Assembly: GCF_016313185.1 (NCBI RefSeq)
Contig: NZ_CP066218.1
Span: 3,100,001 to 3,164,000, forward strand
DNA: 64,000 bases
DNA from: Mycolicibacterium baixiangningiae
Lineage (GTDB): Bacteria; Actinomycetota; Actinomycetes; Mycobacteriales; Mycobacteriaceae
Direction: 5' to 3'
The notes beneath the pieces were generated by a model, which saw only the letters and a list, made by a program, of their open reading frames with translations, made no database searches and was not told where the DNA came from. Made by a program: the position numbers and the translations under genes. Below, piece after piece: positions 48,601-57,322 of this stretch. The first letter of the stretch is position 1, and every line of letters starts with the position of its first letter.

Positions 48601-49476
48601 GTGCACATCGGCATTGGACTCCCAAACCAGGTTCGCAACGTCGCCGCGTCCGTCATTCCGCGCTGGGCCGCGGACGCCGAACGTGCAGGGTTCGCGACGC
48701 TCGCCACCATCGGGCGGTACGCGTATCCCGGGGTGGTGGACACGGTGGCACTTGCGGCTGCCGCGGGCGCGACGAGGACGATCAATCTTCTGACTGCGGT
48801 TCTGCTCGCCCCGACCTGGCCTGCGGCATTGCTGGCAAAAGAGATCGCCGGCATCGACGGTGTATCGGGCGGCCGACTGACCCTCGGCGTAGGCTTGGGC
48901 TCCCGCGAAGAAGAATTCGTTACGCCCGGATTGGGGCTTGCCGCGCGCGGCAAACGATTGGAATCAGACCTTGGAACCTACCGCGATTTGTGGAGGGGAG
49001 AGGGATCGAATCCCGTTGTGCCCGTTGGCACGCGACAGGTTCCCGTGCTGATCGGTGGATATTCCGCGCGCACCATGTCTCGCATGGTGCGCTGGGGTGA
49101 CGGCTACATCGGCGGTGCGCTGCCCCTGAACATGACAGCACCCGCCTTTACGGAGGCGAAGCGAGCCTGGCGGGAAGCGGGCCGCCCCGGTAAGCCGAAA
49201 CTGGTGGTGCTGGCTTACTTCGCCCTGGGGAACACCGAGCTCGGTTGGGCAAACGTCAGGCATTTCTACCAGCAGGCGCCCGACCACATCGCCAGTAGCG
49301 TCGTCGTCTGCACGTCGCACTCAACAGTCAGAGAGCTGATTGATCAGTACACGCAACTCGATGTCGATGAAATCATCTTCATCCCCGGCACTGACAACCT
49401 CGACGAGGTCTCTCGCCTGGCGGACGCCATCGGAAGCGACCTTGAATCAGCCGCGTTGGATACCGACACCGCTTAA
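48601..49476 (+). CDS. LLM class flavin-dependent oxidoreductase
   Basis: A 291-residue luciferase-like (beta/alpha)8 protein with GTG start: M-H-I-G-I-G-L-P-N-Q-V (strand 1), A-L-A-A-A-A-G-A-T-R-T-I-N-L-L-T-A-V (strand 3), and G-R-L-T-L-G-V-G-L-G-S-R-E-E-E-F (flavin-binding). P-V-L-I-G-G-Y-S-A-R-T is the usual late motif. It uses reduced FMN or F420; mycobacterial members are often F420-dependent. Presumably controlled by the divergent MarR. Confidence 0.88.
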   Translation: MHIGIGLPNQVRNVAASVIPRWAADAERAGFATLATIGRYAYPGVVDTVALAAAAGATRTINLLTAVLLAPTWPAALLAKEIAGIDGVSGGRLTLGVGLGSREEEFVTPGLGLAARGKRLESDLGTYRDLWRGEGSNPVVPVGTRQVPVLIGGYSARTMSRMVRWGDGYIGGALPLNMTAPAFTEAKRAWREAGRPGKPKLVVLAYFALGNTELGWANVRHFYQQAPDHIASSVVVCTSHSTVRELIDQYTQLDVDEIIFIPGTDNLDEVSRLADAIGSDLESAALDTDTA

Positions 49477-49548
49477 CGGCGGTACGTCCAGACAAGCGCG
49501 ACCACGGGCGCTCATCGCTGCGTGAGGGCTGCTCCCCGGGTGGTGGCC

Positions 49549-50031
49549 TCAAGGGGCGTGGCGGCGGTCCTTCTCCGGTTCTTCCAGGAAGCGTGTGTGA
49601 CTGTGTTGTGCAAATTTGGTGAGCAGGGTTGCGAAGGTTTGGCGTTCCTCAGGTGTCCAGTCTGAGCACATCCGTTTGATGCGTTGCCGGTTCTTGGCTC
49701 GCATGGAGTCGAGGTGGGTGGCGGCCTTTGGGGTGAGGCTTATGTGCATGGCACGGCGATCGCGCTCGTCTGGCCGGCGATCTATGAGCCCGCGACGCTC
49801 CAACTCATCGAGGTGCCGCGTGACGGTCGTGCGGTCCAGGCCGAGAGCCTCGGCGAGCTCGGATACGCGGGCAGGACCGATGCGGTGCAGCACCGTGAGT
49901 GGGAGCACGGTTCCACGGTGCAGACCGTCGGCAAAGCTGGCGGCGAGGTCGTCGAGGTAGCTTTCGGACGTGCGCATCAGCAGCCCCATTGCGTCCATGA
50001 TGCGGTCTTCGAGTTTCCTGCGTCGCCCCAT
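49549..50031 (-). CDS. MarR family transcriptional regulator
   Basis: A 160-residue winged helix: L-P-L-T-V-L-H-R-I-G-P-A-R-V-S-E-L-A-E-A-L-G-L-D-R-T-T-V-T-R-H-L-D-E-L-E, wing R-P-D-E-R-D-R-R-A-M-H-I-S-L-T. It is convergent with the LLM gene and 141 bp downstream of the DUF3159 gene on the same strand. Target unknown; the P450/DUF3159 region is nearby. Confidence 0.88.
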   Translation of the reverse strand: MGRRRKLEDRIMDAMGLLMRTSESYLDDLAASFADGLHRGTVLPLTVLHRIGPARVSELAEALGLDRTTVTRHLDELERRGLIDRRPDERDRRAMHISLTPKAATHLDSMRAKNRQRIKRMCSDWTPEERQTFATLLTKFAQHSHTRFLEEPEKDRRHAP

Positions 50032-50172
50032 TGCCTCTCGAGTTTCCTCGTCTCATGTCGACCTGGATTGTGGCCGCGTCCATGATAGGTGTATCAGACC
50101 GCGCATTAAGTGGTCGAACGGGCTTGGCGACGGCGCATGATCTCGGCGCCGTTGGGTAGCAGCGCTGGGTGG

Positions 50173-50805
50173 TCAGTGTTCGGCGATGAGGTGATGACGG
50201 CTACGGCGGAAGGCCCAGACGGCGGTGAGTATGACGAGGGCCGAGAGGGGCATCCCCATCGCGACCCGGGCCAGCCCCAGTGCGCTGGTGTTGTCAGCGA
50301 GATAGAGCCATTGCTGGACGACGAAGCGGGAGCCGAGGACCGTGGCAGCGGCCAGTGTGGCGAGGGTGTGGGCGCGCAGGACGGCGCGGTTGCCGCGCCA
50401 GCGATATTTGCCGCCGTGCAGGAAACTCCAGATGATGCCGGTGACCGGCCAGCGGGCCAGCACAGAGACGAGGGTGAGGATGAAACCGGCGAAGCACGCC
50501 CAGATACCCACGAGGAAGTAGTTTTTCGCCGAATCGGTGAGCATCACGATGCCCGCAGCCACGGCAACGCCAACTAAACCTCCGGCCGCGGAGGTGTAGC
50601 GTTCGCCGCTCAGCAGCCGGAACACCGTTATCGCGACGGCGACGGCGACGGCGATGCTGATGGTCGCAGTCAGTGGCAGAAAGAGGTTGCCGGTGACGAA
50701 AACGACGACCGGGATCGTGGAGTACACAAAACCTTTCGGCCCCCCTATGCGGTCAAGAACGAGTTGTTCGCTGGTGGCTGGATCGCCTGGGGCGGTGGGT
50801 CTCAT
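50173..50805 (-). CDS. DUF3159 family membrane protein
   Basis: A 210-residue protein: I-G-G-P-K-G-F-V-Y-S-T-I-P-V-V-V-F-V near the N-terminus and R-L-L-S-G-E-R-Y are DUF3159 marks. About five to six helices. The motif W-P-V-T-G-I-I-W-S-F-L-H-G lies near residue 118. Actinobacterial family with no known function, often beside RNA or stress genes. Its start faces the P450 gene. Confidence 0.85.
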   Translation of the reverse strand: MRPTAPGDPATSEQLVLDRIGGPKGFVYSTIPVVVFVTGNLFLPLTATISIAVAVAVAITVFRLLSGERYTSAAGGLVGVAVAAGIVMLTDSAKNYFLVGIWACFAGFILTLVSVLARWPVTGIIWSFLHGGKYRWRGNRAVLRAHTLATLAAATVLGSRFVVQQWLYLADNTSALGLARVAMGMPLSALVILTAVWAFRRSRHHLIAEH

Positions 50806-50873
50806 GCGGAATCCCTTTCATCGCCGCAGTCTGAACGACTGCTCTGCCGTCCCCGGACTTGGCCCGGCTTTGC

Positions 50874-50907
50874 ATTATGGTGCACTTTACACCTAAATTA
50901 TGATGCA
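50874..50907. repeat. 11-bp direct repeats in the DUF3159/P450 promoter gap
   Basis: attatggtgca (50874-50884) and attatgatgca (50897-50907) repeat with a 23-bp period in a strikingly AT-rich stretch. It lies between DUF3159 and the cytochrome P450 gene. A regulator binding two consecutive helix faces is plausible. Confidence 0.4.
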
Positions 50908-51055
50908 TTCCACACGTAATGATCATGTACGATCCATGCATGTTGACCACCATCAGTCCGGCTCAATTCCTTTGGGAGGTGCGCCTCGGAGGAGCCGTAG
51001 CACGGCAGCCCCCCATGGCATCACCGGTCTGCGGCCACAGCATGGACACGCCGTG

Positions 51056-52246
51056 ATGCCGACGCCGCCACTTCACATGCAGCGGATCGATTTCGACCCT
51101 GTCCAGCGAATTAGCGCGGTTCGTGAGTCTTCGGGCGTGACCACGATCCTGACACCGTTCGGTGTGCCGGCGACTCTGCTCACTCGTTACGAGGACATCA
51201 AGAAGGCGCTATCGGACCCGGCAGTTTTCGCCAATGGCGGACTGCCTGGTGACCCCCCGGGGCCGTCTACCGTCAGCGTCCTCGATCGCTCCGCGGCGCG
51301 CACTGGAAACCTCCTGGTCATGAACCCACCCGAACACCAAGTCCTGCGCCGGATGCTCACCCCAGCGTTCACAGTGCATCGGATGAAGAAACTGAAACCC
51401 CGAATCGCTGAGATCGTCGAGTCCCACCTCGATGCAATGGAACAATGCAGGCCGCCTGTCGATCTGGTGAGTTCTTTCGCGTTACCGATCCCATCTTTGG
51501 TAATTTGCGAGCTGCTCGGTGTTCCCTACCGCGATCGGGAGAGTTTCCAGCAGCGAACCGCCCGGCAGCTCGATATCTCTGTTGGCGCGGACGAGCGGTT
51601 CGCCCTGCAGATGGAGGGCCGGGAGTACATGCGCTCCTTGGTGAGCAACGTTCGTAGCGCGCCGGGCGAAGATATCCTTGGCATGTTGGTCCGCGACCAC
51701 GGCAACGAACTCACCGACGACGAAGTCGTTGGGGTCGCCGGGCTGTTATTGCTGGCCGGCCACGAAACCACATCAAACATGCTGAGCCTGGGCACGCTTG
51801 CGCTCCTGCAGCGCCCCGACCAGCTCGTTGCCGTGCGGGAGGAACCCACCGCTCTCGCGCCAGCGGTTGAGGAGTTGTTGCGGTATCTCTCGATCGTGCA
51901 CAGCGGCAGCCCACGAATCACCACTACCGATGTCGATATCGCCGGTACCTTGATACCGGCTGGGCAGCTCGTGGTGATGTCACTGCCGTCAGGAAACCGG
52001 GATCCGCAGTACGTCGACGCGCCTGACGAACTCGACATCCATCGCGGCGCCCCAGGCCACCTCGCCTTCGGCCACGGCATCCATCATTGCCTCGGTGCGC
52101 CGCTGGCCCGGCTGGAGATGCAGATCGCGTTTCCCGCATTACTTCGTCGCTTCCCCGAACTAGCACTTGCAGAGCCGTTCTCCGGCATCGACTTCCGCCC
52201 ATTCAATCTTGTCTACGGACTACGTTCACTGCAGGTCACATGGTAG
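51056..52246 (+). CDS. Cytochrome P450
   Basis: A 396-residue soluble P450. I-helix L-L-L-A-G-H-E-T-T-S-N-M (oxygen-activating Thr), E-E-L-L-R-Y (the E-x-x-R motif), and haem loop F-G-H-G-I-H-H-C-L-G-A-P-L-A-R-L-E with the cysteine ligand. The start at 51056 (M-P-T-P-P-L-H-M-Q-R) gives a standard-length N-terminus; starts at 50900-50936 would add a non-conserved leader running through the promoter repeats. It needs ferredoxin and reductase partners, none adjacent. Substrate unknown. Confidence 0.92.
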   Translation: MPTPPLHMQRIDFDPVQRISAVRESSGVTTILTPFGVPATLLTRYEDIKKALSDPAVFANGGLPGDPPGPSTVSVLDRSAARTGNLLVMNPPEHQVLRRMLTPAFTVHRMKKLKPRIAEIVESHLDAMEQCRPPVDLVSSFALPIPSLVICELLGVPYRDRESFQQRTARQLDISVGADERFALQMEGREYMRSLVSNVRSAPGEDILGMLVRDHGNELTDDEVVGVAGLLLLAGHETTSNMLSLGTLALLQRPDQLVAVREEPTALAPAVEELLRYLSIVHSGSPRITTTDVDIAGTLIPAGQLVVMSLPSGNRDPQYVDAPDELDIHRGAPGHLAFGHGIHHCLGAPLARLEMQIAFPALLRRFPELALAEPFSGIDFRPFNLVYGLRSLQVTW

Positions 52247-52332
52247 AAAGCGTCGCCGACGCAACGCCACCGTCGATCGGGTTTCCTGATCGGACGCTCC
52301 TGGCCAGGGCTCGCCGTCGCAGACATAAGCGC

Positions 52333-52430
52333 CCTAGGTCTGATGTTCAGTTCGGTGCAGGCATCGCGCCACGCGTAGGACCGGTAGGCATAGCCGTTGG
52401 TTGGACAGGACCCGCTCGACGGTAACGCCC
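52333..52430 (-). mobile_element. Remnant of an IS3/IS481-type transposase (integrase core)
   Basis: The minus strand reads G-V-T-V-E-R-V-L-S-N and then, after a frameshift, N-G-Y-A-Y-R-S-Y-A-W-R-D-A-C-T-E-L-N-I. This matches the D-D-E-core block V-x-R-V-L-x-D-N-G-x-x-Y-R-S-x-x-W of such transposases, with the catalytic Asp lost at the break. Nothing else of the element, nor its ends, is recognisable in the 419-bp gap (52247-52665). Confidence 0.5.
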
Positions 52431-52665
52431 CGAACCTGGCCCGACCGTCATAAACCGTTGGGCGGGGCAGTTTCGCCAAATCGACCCCGCTGCAGCCTGG
52501 GCCTTGGGCTTAATCGTTCACTTTCGCAATTTCGTTCGATAGTGAGGTGTGCCTTACTGTCGAGTTGCCAGTATCCGCTGAGACGGGCATTGGGGTTGGC
52601 GCGCAAGCCCCAGATGATGTGAATTGCGCTCTCGCGCCGTTGTATCTCGCCCTGCCGAACGACGT

Positions 52666-54228
52666 TCAGGCTTGCGGCGGCGGTGGGGGTGGAGGCGCGC
52701 CCGCCGGCGGCGGAATCTTGGGATAGCTGCGCCCGCCGGTCGGTGCAGTCGTGGTGGCCCCACTACCGGCGGCAACCGGGGCAGGGCGGCCCGGTGACGG
52801 GTCCCAGTTGGTGTCCACCAGACGCTTCTGCACCAGGATCGCCAGCCCGAGCAGTAGGACGCCGATGAGCAGCATCGTCACCATGCCCCACACGGGGCCG
52901 AGCTTGGCGGCGTTGCCCAAAAGAATTCCGTACCAACCGAAGTCGGCGTCGCCAAAGGTGGTGTTCTCTTCGCCGAAAGACCCGAGCACCCGCACCAGCA
53001 ATGCCGGCAGGAACGTGATCAACAGCCCGTTGACGAACCCACCGGCGACCGCGCCCCGTCTACCGCCGGTGGCATTTCCGTACACCCCCGCAGCGCCGCC
53101 GGTGAAGAAGTGCGGCACGAGGCCGGGGAGCACGAGCACCCAACCGAACGCGGGACCGAGCCACACCGACAGCACTGCCAGGCCCACCAGACCGGCGACG
53201 AAGCTCGAGATGAATCCGATGAGTACCGCGTTCTGTGCATAGGGGAACACGATCGGTGCGTCGAGGGCGGGCACCGCGCCCGGCACCACCCGCTCGGCAA
53301 TTCCCTGGAACGCCGGTACCAGTTCGCCCAGGATGGTGCGCACGCCGAACAGGATCACCGCAACGGCCACGCCGAAGCCGAGCCCCTGGGTCACGCCCAT
53401 CATCAAGAAGTTGCCGACATCCACGGCGGCACCGGCGCCGGTGTCGTCGGCGTATGCGGCGAATGCGGTCTCCTGACCGGCTCTGGCCATATACAGCAGC
53501 GAGACTGCGAGATACATCAACACCATCGACAAAGCGGTGGCGACCATCGAATCACGAAGGAAGCGCAGAGATTCGGGCAGTTTGAGATCTTCGGTGGACT
53601 GACTCTTCTTCCCGCCGACAAACCGGCCCGTGATGCCCGAAGCTATATAACCTATGGTGCCGAAGTGGCCGATGGCGATGCTGTCGTCACCGGTGATGCG
53701 CTTGGTCCAGGGTTGCGAGATCGCCGGTAGCGACACCATCACCACCCCGAGCAGGAAGCCGCCGAGAAGGATGACGGCCGCCGTTTCCAACCCCGCGGTG
53801 GCCAGCACAATGGTCAACAGAGTCGCCATGAACAGCGCATGGTGACCGGTGAGGAACACGTAGTGCAGTGGCGTGAACCGGGCCAGCAACAGGCTGACGG
53901 CGAACCCCAGGATCATCAGCCAGGCCACCTGCGCCCCGTACTCGTCCTGCGCGATACCGACGATGGCCTCGTTGGTCGGCACCACGCCCTGGGTGCCCGC
54001 GGCCCCCTGGATCATCACGCCCAGGGGCTCCAGTGAACTGACCACCAGTCCCGCTCCGGCGTTGATCAACAGGAAACCCAGGGTGGCCTTGAGTGCGCCG
54101 CCGATCACCTGTCCTGAGGACCTGCGCAGTGCGATCAGGCCGACAGCGGTGATGATGCCGATCAGGAAGGCTGGGACCGCGAGAATCTCATTGACCAGGA
54201 ACTCGGCGATACTGACCAGCCAGTTCAT
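52666..54228 (-). CDS. PTS ascorbate-type transporter, EIIC (UlaA/SgaT family)
   Basis: A 520-residue membrane transporter with about eleven helices: G-I-I-T-A-V-G-L-I-A-L-R-R, F-L-L-I-N-A-G-A-G-L-V-V-S, H-H-A-L-F-M-A-T, and V-P-H-F-F-T-G-G-A-A-G-V-Y-G-N match the UlaA family. The Pro-rich C-terminal tail (P-P-P-A-G-A-P-P-P-P-P-P-P) is an actinobacterial extension. It imports L-ascorbate or a related compound with phosphorylation by the EIIAB protein encoded 8 bp upstream. Confidence 0.9.
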   Translation of the reverse strand: MNWLVSIAEFLVNEILAVPAFLIGIITAVGLIALRRSSGQVIGGALKATLGFLLINAGAGLVVSSLEPLGVMIQGAAGTQGVVPTNEAIVGIAQDEYGAQVAWLMILGFAVSLLLARFTPLHYVFLTGHHALFMATLLTIVLATAGLETAAVILLGGFLLGVVMVSLPAISQPWTKRITGDDSIAIGHFGTIGYIASGITGRFVGGKKSQSTEDLKLPESLRFLRDSMVATALSMVLMYLAVSLLYMARAGQETAFAAYADDTGAGAAVDVGNFLMMGVTQGLGFGVAVAVILFGVRTILGELVPAFQGIAERVVPGAVPALDAPIVFPYAQNAVLIGFISSFVAGLVGLAVLSVWLGPAFGWVLVLPGLVPHFFTGGAAGVYGNATGGRRGAVAGGFVNGLLITFLPALLVRVLGSFGEENTTFGDADFGWYGILLGNAAKLGPVWGMVTMLLIGVLLLGLAILVQKRLVDTNWDPSPGRPAPVAAGSGATTTAPTGGRSYPKIPPPAGAPPPPPPPQA

Positions 54229-54236
54229 AGAATTTC

Positions 54237-55043
54237 CTAGACGTCGTATGAGTCGCGCAGTGCGCTGTCGACCTCGGCAGTGGAGGTGAAGTTGTCGATC
54301 ACCTTGACGGGCACCCCGACATCACCAAGGGTCCGGGCGATCTCACCGGAGGTCAGGATCAGGTCGGCACTCTTGGCTTTGCCCTTCGCCGAGATGGTGT
54401 CGGTGGCTTCGACGTTGATGAATCTTTCCCAGCCCCAGGTTTGCAACACCTGCTCGAGGGTGTTTTTCAGAAACAGGCTGGTACCCAATCCGTTTCCGCA
54501 CACCGTGAGGATGAGGTTGTTGGTGTTGGTGGTCGGCTGGGCAGCCGACGTCTGAGCAGCGGATGTTTGGGAAGGGGACGTTTGGGAAGGGGACTTCTTG
54601 CCGCCGAGCGCATCCAACACCTCGGCGGGGGTGGCTGCGTTGTCCAGCGCCGTGCGTCGGACCGGATCGCCGAGCACCTTGGCCAGTTGCGCCATCGCGG
54701 CCGTGTGGGCCTTGGCATCGGTTGCGGCCAATGCCACCACCAGTGTCACCGGGTCATTTGTCTTGTGGCCGAAATCAACTGGATGAGCGAGGCGCACCCA
54801 CGACATCCCGGTGCGGTGCACCGCCGACGAGGACCGGGCGTGTGCGAATGCGAATCCCGGAGCTACGACGATGTAGGGCCCGTTGGCCTCGACGTTCGCG
54901 ATCATCGAGTCGGTGTAGGCGGCATCGGCGATGCCCGCCCGTTCCAGCAGTAGACCAGCGGCCTTGATCGCCGCCGGCCAGCTGTCGGCGGCGACGTCCA
55001 GGGCAATCCGTTCTTCGGATAGCAGATCGACCAACTCCGCCAT
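54237..55043 (-). CDS. PTS EIIA-EIIB fusion (UlaC-UlaB type)
   Basis: A 268-residue phosphocarrier. The EIIA domain (1-145) has the phosphohistidine in P-G-F-A-F-A-H-A-R (His68). A repetitive linker (S-P-S-Q-T-S-P-S-Q-T-S-A-A-Q) leads to EIIB (~176-268) with phosphocysteine loop T-V-C-G-N-G-L-G-T-S (Cys182). It passes phosphate from HPr to the sugar at the EIIC channel. No EI, HPr or ulaG/D/E-like enzymes are in the window. Confidence 0.9.
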   Translation of the reverse strand: MAELVDLLSEERIALDVAADSWPAAIKAAGLLLERAGIADAAYTDSMIANVEANGPYIVVAPGFAFAHARSSSAVHRTGMSWVRLAHPVDFGHKTNDPVTLVVALAATDAKAHTAAMAQLAKVLGDPVRRTALDNAATPAEVLDALGGKKSPSQTSPSQTSAAQTSAAQPTTNTNNLILTVCGNGLGTSLFLKNTLEQVLQTWGWERFINVEATDTISAKGKAKSADLILTSGEIARTLGDVGVPVKVIDNFTSTAEVDSALRDSYDV

Positions 55044-55213
55044 GAACCCACCCTAGACCGCCAGATCCAAGTGAGACAGGACACTGACGCGACTTATCCC
55101 AGGATCGCCCGCGCTGCGCGCTCTGCGATCAGCATGACGGCGCGTTCGTGTCGGTCGACTTGGCACACAAACACCGACATACCGTTGTCGCCGCAGTGTC
55201 TGATGCTGGTGTC

Positions 55214-55618
55214 ATGAACAAAGACGCGAACATGGTGGATACAAACTCGGCTGCTGCGGATGCGGCGCTCGCGGTGTGGCTGGAGATGTGGAACACGGAC
55301 GGTGAGATCGCGGGTCGGATCTGCACCGACGACTTCCGGATTCATTTCCTGAACTCCGATACGGATGGGTCGAACCCGGGCGACGACGTGCTGGGCGCGG
55401 AGAGTTTCGCTCGGTTCCTGGATTTGTATCGCGAGCTGCATCCGGGAACGGTGTTCACCGAAGTCGCGCGGGCCGTGGACGGCGCGCACGGGCGGATGCT
55501 ATGGAACGTCCGGGCTGGAGAGGTTGCTGCGGGCGGGGTCGATGTCTTCGACTTCACCGAGGATGGGCTGGTCCGCGAGGTGTGGTCGGTGGGCGGGACG
55601 CGCACGCACCTCACCTGA
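55214..55618 (+). CDS. NTF2-like / SnoaL-like family protein
   Basis: A 134-residue cone-shaped-fold protein: A-A-D-A-A-L-A-V-W-L-E-M-W-N-T-D, R-I-C-T-D-D-F-R-I-H-F, then alternating strands (R-M-L-W-N-V-R-A-G, V-D-V-F-D-F-T-E-D-G-L-V-R-E-V-W). Start ATG 55214. It is followed 21 bp later by the remains of a WYL regulator, an arrangement in which the regulator usually controls the small enzyme. Substrate unknown. Confidence 0.75.
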   Translation: MNKDANMVDTNSAAADAALAVWLEMWNTDGEIAGRICTDDFRIHFLNSDTDGSNPGDDVLGAESFARFLDLYRELHPGTVFTEVARAVDGAHGRMLWNVRAGEVAAGGVDVFDFTEDGLVREVWSVGGTRTHLT

Positions 55619-55639
55619 GACCGGGGGAGACTCACGTTC

Positions 55640-56045
55640 ATGAGGAGAGCCGAGCGGTTGTACGCGCTGGTCGATCTGCTGCGAGGATCAGCGCCCGACA
55701 GTCGATGAGGCGCTGGCGTCGATGTTCGTCATCGACTCCCAGTTGCCGTCCGAGGCGGCGATCTCGCTGATTCCCGAGGCGATCGCCGCACGCCGGGTCG
55801 TGCGGGTGGACTACGCCTCCGAGGACGGCGAGACCCACACCGTCCGTGACGTGGAGGCGATGGGTCTGCTGCGCGGAGGTGATGCGTGGCTGTTCGTGGG
55901 ATGGTGTCGGCTGCGCGAAGGCATCCGCGGATTTCACCTCGACCGCATCCGGCACCTGGAGATCACCGAAGAGGTCTTTCCCGAACGGGATCCTGCGGTG
56001 GTCGACGCGGATCTGTCGCGGTGGCGCACGCGGCGGCTCGGGTGA
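55640..56045 (+). pseudogene. Broken YafY/WYL-domain transcriptional regulator
   Basis: The ATG at 55640 begins M-R-R-A-E-R-L-Y-A-L-V-D-L-L-R-G, the typical opening of WYL regulators, but the frame stops after 22 residues. The family sequence resumes in another frame with S-Q-L-P-S-E-A-A-I-S-L-I and the WYL core (A-A-R-R-V-V-R-V-D-Y, W-L-F-V-G-W-C-R-L-R-E-G-I-R-G-F-H-L-D-R-I) to a normal end at 56045. Nearly the whole HTH and linker (over 100 residues) are missing. Confidence 0.75.
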
Positions 56046-56387
56046 TGCCCGGAGCTGGCAACCGCATGCCAGGTGTGGGGTCACTCGGAACTGCCGTGAT
56101 TCCTCTGATGAAACGGCATACTCTACTGGTAACTCTGCATATCGTTTCCTGCATATTCCAACTGTGAAAAGCTGGCTAAACGATCGCCGATTCACTCGCG
56201 GTGACCTCACCCGGATCCTGCATGCGCAGGAAGCGATTGGGCGGACAAGTGCGCTCGTTTGCACGAGTTTGGCTCGGATCGCAGTGTCCATGTTGATGTC
56301 GTCACGCGCCATAGCCCGCAGATCGTCGCCACCCGTGAGGATGAGGTTGAGTCGCTTACCTGCGATGAGGCGTGGATGACGTCGGGA

Positions 56388-56440
56388 GAGGCGACCAGTC
56401 CGGCCAGGCCCGCCCCGACAACGATGACGTCAGCGTCCAT
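56388..56440 (-). pseudogene. N-terminal stub of an FAD-binding dehydrogenase
   Basis: From the minus-strand ATG at 56440 the frame reads M-D-A-D-V-I-V-V-G-A-G-L-A-G-L-V-A, an unmistakable FAD Rossmann start (KstD-like flavoproteins begin this way). It then breaks into unrelated sequence. The rest of the 56046-56479 interval is comparatively AT-rich around 56110-56165 and has no supported gene. Confidence 0.5.
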
Positions 56441-56479
56441 GGCGCTAGCGCTATCGACTGGCACCTCGGGCTCAGACGT

Positions 56480-57031
56480 TCACTTCAATGGCTCGGGCGT
56501 GAAGGTGACGTCGACACCGCCCACGGTCATCGTCACCTGACCTTCCATCACCATCACCTGCGCCGCGACCCGTCGATCGACAGTCTGAGCCAGCTGCTGC
56601 ACCGGCTCATGCGGTATCTGCACCACAGACAGGTTCGGCAGCCCCGCCACTTTGGGTCCCACGGTGCGCCACCAGGTGGCTACGCCGGCGGCGAACGGGA
56701 ACAGCACCACCTGGTCGGCCTGGCTGGCCGCCTTGCCCAAGGCGCGTTCGTCGGGCTGGCCAACGTTGACCCACTCCAGGATCCGGCCCGTGTAGTCCGC
56801 GAGCCGCAAGTCCGGTACGCCAGGGGTGGACAGGCCCGCCCCGAACGCCAACTCACCGTCGACGTCGCTGAGCCGGTGTGCGCGCAGCCCAAACGCCAAC
56901 AACCGCACCACCATCCGCTCATCGGTCTCACTAGGATGACGGGCCACGGTCAGCGCGTGATCGGCGTAGTAACCGTGATCGACATCGGAGACGCCAAGTT
57001 CGACTTTGAACACTGTTGCAGAAAGGGCCAC
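56480..57031 (-). CDS. yaeQ: YaeQ family protein
   Basis: A 183-residue protein: F-K-V-E-L-G-V-S-D-V-D-H-G-Y-Y (strand-rich start), T-V-A-R-H-P-S-E-T-D-E-R-M-V-V-R-L-L-A-F, and W-V-N-V-G-Q-P-D-E-R are diagnostic YaeQ blocks. The family has a PD-(D/E)xK-nuclease-like fold and was linked to haemolysin/RfaH effects in enterobacteria; its biochemical role is unknown. It is isolated among remnants and may be acquired. Confidence 0.88.
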   Translation of the reverse strand: MALSATVFKVELGVSDVDHGYYADHALTVARHPSETDERMVVRLLAFGLRAHRLSDVDGELAFGAGLSTPGVPDLRLADYTGRILEWVNVGQPDERALGKAASQADQVVLFPFAAGVATWWRTVGPKVAGLPNLSVVQIPHEPVQQLAQTVDRRVAAQVMVMEGQVTMTVGGVDVTFTPEPLK

Positions 57032-57322
57032 GTCATATTGTCCACCCAGGTGGTGTTCCCCGAGCAGTCAGGCCGCTTCGAGTGGTCAGGCCGCCGCGCT
57101 GGCCGTTGGATCGAGTCGCCACCGACAGACCCCCGGCACGCAACCATGTCGCAACGCCAGGTCAACCGCGGCGAGGATGGCCCGCCGCGGCCCCGGCTTG
57201 GGGCGGTGGCTTACGTGCCGAAGCGCCAAGGCGGCAGCGTGTCCCGTCGAACGGTACCTGCTGGTGCTCCAACACGATTCATGTCACGGCAATGCGCGAG
57301 GCTGCCGAACTGAGACGGTCCA
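57032..57322. other. Intergenic, nothing recognised
   Basis: 291 bp between the YaeQ start and the stop of the PmoD-like gene of the copper-type operon. No plausible frame, hairpin or remnant was identified. Confidence 0.5.

Noticed and set aside
54560..54600. Short tandem repeats inside the PTS EIIAB gene as a CRISPR-like or mobile element
   Set aside because: They encode the S-P-S-Q-T / S-A-A-Q linker between two domains; simple coding repeats.
56207..56464. An 85-codon minus-strand frame as a complete flavoprotein
   Set aside because: Only the first 17 residues are flavoprotein-like; the rest is out of family, so only the stub was annotated.
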